Shown: positions 7,111 through 13,817, counted from the first letter of the stretch. The stretch is DNA of 13,817 nucleotides from CAZGAH01 sp964523295 (GCA_964523295.1 CAZGAH010000103.1:1-13817), one strand, 5' to 3'. The notes: generated by a model not told the origin, from the sequence alone. Made by a program: numbers and translations.

Positions 7111-8081
7111 AGCACGTCGGCTTTGCCTTGAGCCCAGCCACAATTCGCGTCGAGATTCACGGCCCGGCGTTCTCCAATGAAGCGCCAGCCGACCACGTGC
7201 GGCTCCTCTCCGTGGCAGCAGGTAGCCAGGCCCTTGGGGTGACGCGGCGTGGAGCCGGTCTGGCCGACCTGGTGCAGGTGCGTCAGAAAAGTCAGCACGG
7301 CCTGGCCTTCGCCGCCTTGATCCACGAGGGACTTGCTGCTGCCGAGCGATGCGCCGGCCTTGGTCAGAAAATCGAGGATCAGCGACTCCGCCGTATCGGC
7401 ATGGGCCGCGCCATCGGCCTGCTTCTTAGTCCATCCCGCTCCGGCGACGAACAGCAACGCTGCGTCGGGCCGGATGGTCTGGCGATCGGCCGACGGGGAC
7501 TTGATCTCGAGCACCGTGGTACGTCTGGCCGTGGCTGGAAGCTCCACATTCAGGGCCTGCACCGTCATCGGCGCCGCGGCGCCGGCATAAGCCGGAGCGC
7601 AGCCCGGCGCAAGGGTCAGCAACCAGGGACGCTGGGTGCGGGTGACCACGCCGGACATGCGCTGGCGATAAAACCAGCGCGTGGCCACCACAGCCCCGGC
7701 ATCGACTGCGAGCGCGCTGACCTGGGTATCGATTCCGCCGCCCAGGCGTTGCGCAACGCCGGGCAAAGCCCGGCTGAAGCGCGAGGTCGCCGCCGCGAGC
7801 ACGATGCTTGCGCCGGCGGCCGTACAGATTGCCTGGGCCGCGGCGGCGTCGCTGGCATAGCGCGCCTGGGCGAATTCCGGACCGCTGACTGCGTAGCAGA
7901 CGCCTGCGCCGGCCGAGCCAATGCTTTCGGCCGCGGCGGTCACATCGGCGCCGATAAGCCCGATGTCAAAGCCGACGCCCAGCGCCTTGGAGATGTCCTG
8001 CGCAACGGTCAGCGCTTCCAGGGTATTTTTCGACAAGGCGCCATCGGCCTCGGTATGGGCAAGAAAGAGAAGTTTTTCCAT
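7050..8081 (-). CDS. etfA: Divergent electron transfer flavoprotein, alpha-subunit-like
   Basis: The 343-residue protein has the EtfA layout: an N-terminal alpha/beta domain (MEKLLFLAHTEADGALSKNT, with GADVTAAA and an alanine-rich ASIVLAAATSR region) and a C-terminal FAD domain (GASLGSSKSLVDQGG, then HQVGQTGS). QVGQTG is the recognisable ETF-alpha signature. However, the segment that follows, which in classical EtfA carries an SGA-x-QH element and an IN-x-D-x-x-API motif, reads CCHGEEPHVVGW, VNLDANCGWAQGKADVLYVA instead. The flavin site is therefore unusual. AGGA eight bases before ATG 8081 fixes the start. It is the last gene of the operon, 131 bases after etfB, and a hairpin follows. FAD binding is expected from the fold but not assured. 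Known ETFs take electrons from acyl-CoA dehydrogenases and pass them to an ETF:quinone oxidoreductase, and both partner types are encoded directly upstream. Confidence 0.82.
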   Translation of the reverse strand: MEKLLFLAHTEADGALSKNTLEALTVAQDISKALGVGFDIGLIGADVTAAAESIGSAGAGVCYAVSGPEFAQARYASDAAAAQAICTAAGASIVLAAATSRFSRALPGVAQRLGGGIDTQVSALAVDAGAVVATRWFYRQRMSGVVTRTQRPWLLTLAPGCAPAYAGAAAPMTVQALNVELPATARRTTVLEIKSPSADRQTIRPDAALLFVAGAGWTKKQADGAAHADTAESLILDFLTKAGASLGSSKSLVDQGGEGQAVLTFLTHLHQVGQTGSTPRHPKGLATCCHGEEPHVVGWRFIGERRAVNLDANCGWAQGKADVLYVADAFAVMAKVNELLGKS

Positions 8082-8212
8082 GCGTGACTTCCTGTCATCG
8101 ATGCCTGCGGATACGCAAGCCCTTGTAACGGGTCGGAGCGCCGGACGCAACCGGTATACTTATCCGGATGTCGGAGCGGATATCCAGAGCGCGGTTCTGC
8201 CCCCCCGTCGTT

Positions 8213-9022
8213 TCAGGAGCAAATCCAGTCTGCCAGCTCGCGGGCGACCGTTTCCACCGGCATGTCCTTGACAACGCGGGTCTCGCGACGTTGTGCCGGG
8301 AGTTCCACGCTCTTGAAGACCGTGCCGCCGGGGCCGGCCTTCACGGCCTTGGCCTTCTGAAGCGCCGGCATGATCAGCCGCATGTTCTGCATGCCGATCT
8401 GGGGATTGTTGGGCGGCTCGGGCAGATTGCCCGTGGCCCAGCCGAGCACGGCGGGAGGTCCGTCGCAGCGGGAGACCTGGTACGCGCCGCCTTCGACGCG
8501 CTCCATGATGGTCAGCGAGCCGTCAGCATTGGCGGTCAGCTGGTCCACGCCCTGGAACTGGTCCACGATGCCCAGCGTTTCGCCGATCATCTGCAGCGTG
8601 GCGCCGGTTCCGCGCGAGGCCGATTGCCAGCCGCCGAAGAGCAGTAACCGGGTCTTGTCCAGGCCGGCAATGCCTTCAATCGCCTGCGCCAGCGCGGCGG
8701 CGGTTTCCGCCGCATCCACGAATCCGTTACCCGGGCCGTCAAGCACGACCAGCTCGAAGGGCGCTTTCTGGCCTACGCTCATCATCACCTGCTGCAGCTT
8801 GGCCTTGGACCCCAGGCTGACCAGCCAGACCTTGCTGCCCGGCATGGATTTAGCCAGGTGTGCACCCTCGTACAGGGCGTGCCCGGCCCAGGGATCGAGC
8901 ACGGCCGGCAGCATCAGCTCATTTTTCAATCCCCAACCCGCCGGCCCGGACAGGGGCTCCAGCGTCTGCAAGGGATCGGGAACGATGCCCCCGCAGACGA
9001 CAATGTGAAACGGTGCGCTCAT
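8213..9022 (-). CDS. etfB: Divergent electron transfer flavoprotein, beta-subunit-like
   Basis: The 269-residue protein follows the EtfB plan: N-terminal strand HIVVCGGIVPDP (classical VCIKQVPD), then VLDPWAGHALYEGAHLAK (classical NPxDExAxExA), VWLVSLGSKAKLQQVM, VVLDGPGNGF, and GGWQSASRGTGATLQMIGE where classical EtfB has the nucleotide loop GxQAxDGDTGQVG. The C-terminal NPQIGMQNMRLIMPALQKAK matches the NEPRxxxxxxIMKAKKK segment. The AMP/FAD-contacting acidic residues of that loop are changed, so the bound nucleotide may differ. AAGGAG nine bases before ATG 9022 fixes the start. It sits 144 bases after the ETF-QO-like gene and before etfA, the usual B-A order. Its product should form a heterodimer with the EtfA-like protein. 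Confidence 0.82.
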   Translation of the reverse strand: MSAPFHIVVCGGIVPDPLQTLEPLSGPAGWGLKNELMLPAVLDPWAGHALYEGAHLAKSMPGSKVWLVSLGSKAKLQQVMMSVGQKAPFELVVLDGPGNGFVDAAETAAALAQAIEGIAGLDKTRLLLFGGWQSASRGTGATLQMIGETLGIVDQFQGVDQLTANADGSLTIMERVEGGAYQVSRCDGPPAVLGWATGNLPEPPNNPQIGMQNMRLIMPALQKAKAVKAGPGGTVFKSVELPAQRRETRVVKDMPVETVARELADWICS

Positions 9023-9166
9023 AGCGTTGGACTCCTTAACTGTTGATACGCTCGAAAAAAAAGCCTGATCAGCCGCGGACTGCACCCTGGCCGGCGTCGG
9101 CATGTCGCCTGCGCTCGGCCATCTTCCGTCCCCGGAACGGTCGCGCCAGACAGCCCGTCGTCAGGG
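9023..9166 (-). other. Intergenic spacer between the ETF-QO-like gene and etfB
   Basis: These 144 bases hold no ORF of note. On the minus strand there is a TTCCG-GGGA-CGGAA hairpin with a GNRA-type loop (9124-9137). An eight-base T tract (complement of 9055-9062) precedes the etfB RBS. The T tract is not preceded by a good stem, so I do not call a terminator. Confidence 0.5.
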
Positions 9167-11026
9167 TCAATTTTCCACCGAATGCAACCCTCCGGCTCCG
9201 GCCAGGAAATCGATATTCGTCTGCTCTGGGTTGGTCCTGTCCGCCTTGCTGCAGTTCCACAGGCAGGCGCCGCAGTGGACGCATTTCTCCCGATCGAAAA
9301 GCGGGACTCCGCCCTCGGGATTCATGCTTATGGCCTGCCCGGAGCAGGCCTCGATGCAGATTTTTTCGTGACATCCGGCGCAGACGCCGGGGTTGCGGAA
9401 GCGGACATGATCGGCATAGCCGGCCGGGGCCTGCACCTTCCCCCCGCGCAACAAGGCATCCTGGTGCGAGATGAGCAGCTTGCCGTCAAAGGCAATGCTG
9501 GGCCATCCGGCCTGATCCATGAGCGCGTCGTGCAACGGACGCCCACGCGCCGTGGACTCCTTGCGGATGCGCTCGATTTCCTCATCGGGCACCTTGCCCC
9601 GGAAATACTCTTCAACACGCGGGATACGCTCGTGCGGACGTCGGGACTGCCCCGGCCAGTTCAGCTGGCCGCCCGAGAATCCGGCCATGGCCATGCCTAT
9701 GAGTCCCTGGATCACGCCTTGCTGGAAGCCGTCTCGCGAGCGCGCCGCAACTCTGGCCTCAGTCTCGACCCAGCTTTGCCGGCGCCGGCGGACATAGGTC
9801 TGCTCCAGGTTCTCCCGGGTGAGCGGACGCTTCGCCTCCATAAGCTCGACAACGGCTTCAGCCAGAAGCACGCCCGTGCTCCAGGCCTCGTCCACGCCGG
9901 AGCCTGTCAGCACGTTGGTGCTGCCCGAGCCCTCGCCGATCCGTGCGTAGCCGTTGCCCGCAAGCTTCGGCTCGCCGCCCAGTCCGGATTCCTGAAGCGA
10001 TTTCGCCCCCCAGGAACGCAATGTCCCGCCTTTCAGCCAGCGCCACAGATAGGGATGTTGCATCCAGTGCTGCAGATAGCGGTAGCCCGTGCGCACGGGA
10101 TTGTCGAACCACGAGGGAATGAAAATGCCCAGCGCGGCGACCCGTTCCGGATACACGTACAGGAAGCCGAATATTCCGGGCTCGGGGAAGCCGAGCGTAT
10201 GCAGGACGGTGCCGGGTTCCAGCTGACCGGGCAGATCTGGCAGCTCGACAACCATTTTCATCCCCACGGCCCATTCCCGTTGGTGTTTGCCGGAGGGAAG
10301 GCCGAAATGCGTGTCCAGGGCGCGGCCAACCGCCCCCACGGGGCCATCGCCGACCACCGTAAACGGCGCCTTGATGTCCATGCCCGGCATGAACCCGACG
10401 TCGGGATTGCCCTGCCGGTCCACACCCTGATCAACCAGCCGGACACCGACAACGGCGTCACCGTCGATAAGCGGACCGGAAACAGGCATCCCAGGCCAGA
10501 TCTGCACCATGCCCGAGCCCATCAGCTGCGTCCCCACCCACTGGTTGAACTGACCGATGGACATTACAAAGCCGTCGTGTTTGCGCAAAAAGGGCGGGAT
10601 ATACGGCAGTTCAAGCGCATGGTCGTGCAGCGGCAGAAACCGGCGAAGGGCGCGGATACCGGCGTCGGCCATACGCATCAGCGCTGGTCGCCGGCTCGCG
10701 CCGATCGGGTCGAGCAGGTAGACGAGCTTTTCTTGCCGGACCGGCGCGGCCATCGGAATCTGCTCCGGATCGAAACCATCATAAGAGGCCTTGATGCCGC
10801 GTCCGCGGGTCAACACGCCCGAAACCCCGACCCCGATGTCATCGGCGCGCTCGTAGCAGATGATCTGCAGGGGCATGCCCGGCATGGCCTGGCTTTCCAG
10901 ACGCGGCGAGCCGTCCTCGTTGAGCAGCGCCTTGGACAGGGTCGTCAGAAAGCCGCCCATGGCCGGCCCGAAGCCTACGCAGACAATGTCCACGTCCATG
11001 GACTGGCGTTCGAATTCTTCACTCAT
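9167..11026 (-). CDS. ETF:quinone-oxidoreductase-like (FixC family) flavoprotein with C-terminal eight-cysteine ferredoxin domain
   Basis: The 619-residue protein aligns along its length with ETF-QO/FixC. It has an N-terminal dinucleotide-binding fold DIVCVGFGPAMGG (13-25), GFMPGMDIKAPFTVVGDGP in the middle, and LHTLGF, YVYPERVAALGIFIPS and a long substrate-domain helix. GSTNVLTGSGVDEAWSTG closes the FAD domain. The C-terminus is ferredoxin-like, with cysteines at 549, 552, 557, 561 and 582, 585, 588, 592. Classical ETF-QO binds a single [4Fe-4S] through four cysteines, so eight suggests two clusters. GGAGG nine bases before ATG 11026 fixes the start. The gene lies between the acyl-CoA dehydrogenase and etfBA, so its likely role is to take electrons from the EtfBA pair and hand them to menaquinone or ferredoxin at the membrane surface. 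A bifurcating role is possible but cannot be judged from the sequence. Confidence 0.88.
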   Translation of the reverse strand: MSEEFERQSMDVDIVCVGFGPAMGGFLTTLSKALLNEDGSPRLESQAMPGMPLQIICYERADDIGVGVSGVLTRGRGIKASYDGFDPEQIPMAAPVRQEKLVYLLDPIGASRRPALMRMADAGIRALRRFLPLHDHALELPYIPPFLRKHDGFVMSIGQFNQWVGTQLMGSGMVQIWPGMPVSGPLIDGDAVVGVRLVDQGVDRQGNPDVGFMPGMDIKAPFTVVGDGPVGAVGRALDTHFGLPSGKHQREWAVGMKMVVELPDLPGQLEPGTVLHTLGFPEPGIFGFLYVYPERVAALGIFIPSWFDNPVRTGYRYLQHWMQHPYLWRWLKGGTLRSWGAKSLQESGLGGEPKLAGNGYARIGEGSGSTNVLTGSGVDEAWSTGVLLAEAVVELMEAKRPLTRENLEQTYVRRRRQSWVETEARVAARSRDGFQQGVIQGLIGMAMAGFSGGQLNWPGQSRRPHERIPRVEEYFRGKVPDEEIERIRKESTARGRPLHDALMDQAGWPSIAFDGKLLISHQDALLRGGKVQAPAGYADHVRFRNPGVCAGCHEKICIEACSGQAISMNPEGGVPLFDREKCVHCGACLWNCSKADRTNPEQTNIDFLAGAGGLHSVEN

Positions 11027-11100
11027 GCACTTGTGCCTCCGCGGACTCCGCCGGATAACCGTCGATGCTCCCCAAGCGTACGAACAGACACTGTATTGCA

Positions 11101-11116
11101 GGCCTGCACGCAGGCC
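11101..11116 (-). repeat. Perfect palindrome in the spacer between the acyl-CoA dehydrogenase and the ETF-QO-like gene
   Basis: GGCCTGC-AC-GCAGGCC reads as a 7-base-pair inverted repeat, and the overlapping TGCAGGCCTGCA (11097-11108) is also self-complementary. It lies in the middle of the 132-base spacer (11027-11158), with no T tract on either side, so it is more likely an mRNA processing/stability element or a protein site than a terminator. Confidence 0.45.
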
Positions 11117-11158
11117 GGCACCCTCGCAACGAGCGCCGCAGCATCCGGGGTCTGTCCG

Positions 11159-13266
11159 CTACATAGGATAGTCCAGGGCCTCGGGAATCATGACCCTGGT
11201 CAAGGCCTCGGCAGCGCGGTCTTTGGCCAGTCTTGCCCCGGACAGGCAGCTTTCCAGGCGCGTGCGCAGGGTCCTGAATTCCTCGAACACGGAGGAAGCG
11301 CCCTCAGCAGTATTCCGGTCCGCGCCTTCGCCTTTGCAGCAGACGTCCGCGCAGCACGGGTGCGCGGCGTAACCGAAAACGACCTCGCTGCATATCCGGG
11401 CCACTTCGCCCGCGGCGCGCGCGCTCTGCACCAGGCACAGGTCGGTGTAAAAGGCCAGCGTCCCGTCCAGACCCTCGGCCACGACCGGATTCTCCGGGCC
11501 CTTGGCTTGCAGTTCGAGCAGGTCGAGCAGCAGATAGCGCGGACCAAGCAGCCAGCAGAGTGCGTCGGCCAGGGGGAAGGCCACGCCGTGGCGCTTGCTG
11601 TGAAACAGCGGCTTGCCGGCCGGATCGCTGGTTTTCTGCACGTAGTCGAGCGTCCACATCCACATTTCCAGAGCAGCGGCCAGAGTGCAGGCGCCGAAAT
11701 CCTGCTGCCGGGCGGCGATATTCCGCAATTCCTTGATCCAGAGCCGGACCTTGGCCAGAAAGACCTCGTTGGTCATAGTCAGGCTGATATGCCGGCGCTG
11801 CACAGCCTCAGGCCCCTCGTAGATCGATTCCAGCTGCGTGTCGAACCACTTGTGCCCCAGAAATCCGGGGCAATCCTCGGTAATGCCGTATCCGCCCATG
11901 AGCGACAGCGCTTCGCGCATCATGACCGAGCCATAACCCGTGTTCCAGAGTTTGCACGCCGGGCAGAGAACGCCGGTCTCGGCTTCGAGGAGCATGTAGC
12001 GCAGCAGCGTGTCCTCGGGCTCGGGCTGCTCCTGGCCCTGGATCAATGCCTCCACGTACGCGATGGCCTCTTTCTGCACCTTGCGCAGATGGGCATACTG
12101 ACGTCGGGCCGAGGTGATTCCCAGGGCCTCGAAGGCCTGGTCCTTCTCTTTGACCAGGGGATCGAGCATATCGCAGCAGCGCACGGCCTCGAAGCCAAGC
12201 GATGCGGCGGCCTCGCCCGTGGCCCAGACATCGACCAGGCGATGCACGGCGTCTTCCTTTTGCTGCAGGCCGAGTTCATAGCGCGGTGTTCCGGGCTGGG
12301 AGGCATCGCCCCCGCGGAACCGCCCGCGCTGGTACCGGATGATCGGCTCGATCGCGGACAGGAGTTTGGCCGCGGTCATGATGCCCACGGTGACGCGCGT
12401 ATGGCTGAACACCGCGGCAATGACCTCGGTGTGCGTATGATTGGGAACGATCACCCCGTCCTTGACCGTGTATCCGCCAATGATCCGGCTGGCGGGCACG
12501 GTGACGTTAAGCACGGGATCGCTGGTCGCGGACAGCTGGTGAACCATCTTGAGCGTGTTCGCCCCCGGATCCCAGAGCCCCGGATCGGTCTTTTCAAGAA
12601 TAATCATGCACGAACTTTTGATGCGCTCGTCCGCGGTGTCCACGGCGGCGGTCACGAAGTCGGCGAAAGGCATGTTGGTGATGAACCGGCCGCGCTTGTC
12701 CACCTGAAGCATGGGCTCCTGCCCCTCTTTCCATTCNNNNNNNNNNCGACGCGGACCTTGCCCACGAGAACGGCCGTGTCCACGCCCACGTAGGGAATCG
12801 GCTCGGTCAAGGCAAACGCCCCGCGCCAGACCTTTCGCTCTTCCCCGGTCTGGGCCGGCGCACAACGGGGCATGTAGGTGTTGCGCTGAATATCCGTTCC
12901 CCGCTCATGGATCGGCGACAAGGCCAGCGTGCTGGCCAGACAACAGGTGGCGGCCCCGGCGTCGACCCAGGCCAGCTCGAAGGCCACCAGGGCCAGGGCC
13001 ATGTTCTTGGGCCCCTCGATAAAACCACCCTGCTCCGGGTCCATAAACACCGCGGTCACGCCGGACTCGTCGAAGGCCTTGAGCAGCAGATCTTTCTCTT
13101 CGGTCCAGTCGTGACACTTTCGTGCGCCCTGGGCAACCAGCCTGGCCACCAGGCCGCGCGCCACGGAACGGGCGGATTGTACCGCCATCTGCATGTCAAA
13201 ACGATCAGAAAAACGCCACATGATCTGGCGAAGGTCATCAGTGGGAAGCGTACGCAAGGTTTCCAT
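11159..13266 (-). CDS. Large acyl-CoA dehydrogenase-like flavoprotein, about 700 residues, split by an assembly gap
   Basis: Acyl-CoA dehydrogenases introduce a 2,3-double bond into acyl-CoA thioesters and pass electrons to an ETF. From ATG 13266 (AGGA seven bases upstream) 173 residues run to the N gap, and 525 more follow beyond it. FALTEP (151-156) is the conserved flavin/substrate segment. After the gap come NMPFADF, a middle beta domain, and GGYGITED followed by SIYEGPEAVQ, whose glutamate (codon 11816-11818) sits where medium-chain enzymes have their catalytic base. A C-terminal extension of over 150 residues carries HPCCADVCC (11336-11356). The frames on each side of the ten N differ, but one base of a codon precedes the gap and the frame after it starts cleanly. 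A true gap of 2 bases plus a multiple of 3 would restore one gene, so I do not call a frameshift. It is the first gene of the operon, 132 bases upstream of the ETF-QO-like gene. The substrate is unknown. Confidence 0.88.
12737..12746. other. Assembly gap (10 N) inside the acyl-CoA dehydrogenase gene
   Basis: Ten undetermined bases, probably a placeholder length. The reading frame on both sides requires a real length of 2, 5, 8 and so on, so the missing piece may be as small as two bases. Confidence 0.97.
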
Positions 13267-13319
13267 TGCACCGTCCTGTTGTTCAGTTTGCATACACGCC
13301 GGGCCAACCGGAAGGCGGT

Positions 13320-13348
13320 AGTCTAAGTCATTCGTGGCGAGGAGTCAA
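13320..13348 (-). promoter_or_regulatory. Sigma70-type promoter for the ACAD-ETF operon
   Basis: On the minus strand TTGACT (complement at 13343-13348) is followed by exactly 17 bases and then TAGACT (complement at 13320-13325). Transcription would start near 13312, giving a leader of about 45 bases before the ATG at 13266. The -35 box matches consensus at five of six positions. It overlaps the ribosome binding site of the divergent ORF at 13352. Confidence 0.6.
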
Positions 13349-13351
13349 TCC

Positions 13352-13480
13352 ATGTCCGAAGAGTGTCAATGCTCCGAAGAGCACCGGCAGCAATCAGGAC
13401 GCCACCAAAAGCCCGGGGCAAGGCCAGGGAAGCGAACGAGTCTGGCGGCCGTCAAATACCAACGGCAACGCCGGTGGTAG
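13352..13480 (+). CDS. Short divergent ORF with a good ribosome binding site; function unknown
   Basis: ATG 13352 has GAGGAG seven bases upstream, one of the better ribosome binding sites in the window. The frame reads 42 residues, starting MSEECQCSEEHRQQSGRH and turning very basic (KPGARPGKR, KYQRQRRW), then stops at 13478-13480. It has no recognisable domain. The cysteine-bearing start vaguely recalls N-termini of Mrp-type proteins, but nothing downstream supports that. The neighbouring frames stay open farther, so it may be the 5' end of a longer gene broken by a frameshift or rearrangement close to the scaffold end. Confidence 0.3.
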   Translation: MSEECQCSEEHRQQSGRHQKPGARPGKRTSLAAVKYQRQRRW

Positions 13481-13683
13481 GAGCCCCCCTCACAGGGCTC
13501 GCCCGCCGGGCCACTTCACTGGCGAGTTCCTCCATGAATTGCCATATGAGGGCGCCAGCATCGTGCGGCCAAAGCCTGGCACGTATAACGTCACTTTCGG
13601 GCGGTATCGACCGACAGTGGTAGGAAAACGGATGCGAGCAGGAACTCGAAGATGATGGAGCCATTGCATTCGAAGTAGGGCCA
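13481..13683. other. Unexplained segment before the RadA fragment
   Basis: I find no gene, RNA or known mobile element here. The frame open from 13266 to 13655 has no RBS and no recognisable protein. The 9-mer GTGGTAGGA occurs at 13474-13482 and again at 13617-13625. Together with the short ORF to its left, this occupies the place where the ATPase part of radA would be expected, but it is far too short to encode it. Confidence 0.4.
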
Positions 13684-13817
13684 ATGAAGCAAACCTGGAT
13701 GTCGGACCCGGGGGTCGATCTCGGCCTGATGGCGGCCACGCTCTCCTCGTTTTATGACCGGCCCTTGCCCGAGCGAGCGGTGTTCTGGGGCGAGGTCGAC
13801 CTGAATGGCCAGATACG
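13684..13817 (+). CDS. radA: DNA repair protein RadA, C-terminal (Lon-protease-like) domain only; runs off the right edge
   Basis: RadA is a RecA-like branch-migration ATPase with a Lon-protease-like C-terminal domain. From 13699 the frame reads MSDPGVDLGL, then SSFYDRPLP and WGEVDLNGQIR, which is the start of the conserved RadA C-terminal block. The frame is open from 13624, after a TAG at 13621-13623. The first possible ATG is 13684, with no clear RBS, and residues before 13699 (MKQTW) do not look like RadA. The zinc-finger, Walker A and KNRFG parts of the protein, roughly the first 300 residues, are absent from the 330 bases between the divergent promoter and this point. It is therefore a 5'-truncated radA, or intact radA joined wrongly in assembly. 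Confidence 0.7.
   Translation, partial: MKQTWMSDPGVDLGLMAATLSSFYDRPLPERAVFWGEVDLNGQI

Noticed and set aside
9040..9075. Possible intrinsic terminator at the T tract before etfB
   Set aside because: The CTGATCAG next to the T tract is self-complementary but leaves only two pairs once a loop is allowed, so there is no real stem.
9182..12793. A 1203-codon open frame on the plus strand
   Set aside because: It runs antisense through the ETF-QO-like gene, the spacer and most of the acyl-CoA dehydrogenase, and shows no domain of its own. Its openness follows from the GC-rich codon use of the genes on the other strand.
12652..12865. Apparent frameshift splitting the acyl-CoA dehydrogenase into two overlapping frames
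   Set aside because: The frame change coincides exactly with the ten-N gap and disappears if the real gap length is 2 modulo 3.
1..13817. CRISPR array, tRNA, rRNA, riboswitch or intact insertion sequence
   Set aside because: I saw no regularly spaced repeats, cloverleaf, conserved rRNA segment, transposase or paired terminal repeats. The segment at 13481-13683 is unexplained but shows no mobile-element signature.

Overview
The window looks like a draft-genome scaffold piece from a GC-rich, free-living deltaproteobacterium, most likely of the Desulfovibrionales (sulfate reducers). Three things suggest this. The RadA C-terminus at the right edge has the form I associate with that group. A Mrp/NBP35-type ATPase is clustered with Pcm. 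There is a stand-alone CheV beside a divergent acyl-CoA dehydrogenase/ETF operon. The assignment is inference, since no rRNA or other marker is present. Two runs of N (235-397 and 12737-12746) are assembly gaps, and each falls inside a gene.

Left block, minus strand (1-3125), read right to left: pcm (isoaspartyl repair methyltransferase), mrp/apbC (P-loop Fe-S carrier ATPase), a small secreted lytic transglycosylase, pgsA (phosphatidylglycerophosphate synthase, C-terminus lost in the gap) and the first 48 residues of an unrecognised protein. Spacing is tight (2 to 81 bases), so this is probably one operon of housekeeping and envelope functions.

Middle block, plus strand (3415-6721): a small two-CBS-domain protein, a membrane-anchored M23 (LytM-like) endopeptidase with Ig-like modules, and a CheV-type CheW-receiver coupling protein. 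A likely intrinsic terminator follows the peptidase (5562-5592) and another follows cheV (6726-6757).

Right block, minus strand (7050-13266), read right to left from a convincing sigma70-type promoter (13320-13348): an about 700-residue acyl-CoA dehydrogenase-like flavoprotein, an ETF:quinone-oxidoreductase-like FAD protein with an eight-cysteine ferredoxin tail, a divergent EtfB and a divergent EtfA. A strong hairpin (6998-7036) follows the last stop codon. Together they look like a self-contained electron-transfer chain: a substrate CoA-ester (or related thioester) is oxidised by the dehydrogenase, electrons pass to the EtfBA pair, then to the FAD/Fe-S protein, and then to quinone or ferredoxin. 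No thiolase, hydratase or CoA ligase gene lies in the window, so the substrate is unknown. This operon is the most interesting content.

Right edge (13294-13817): a divergently oriented short reading frame with a good ribosome binding site, about 200 bases I cannot explain, and then an in-frame RadA C-terminal segment. The RadA ATPase core that should precede this segment is not present, so the junction near 13697 is either a truncation/rearrangement or an assembly artefact.
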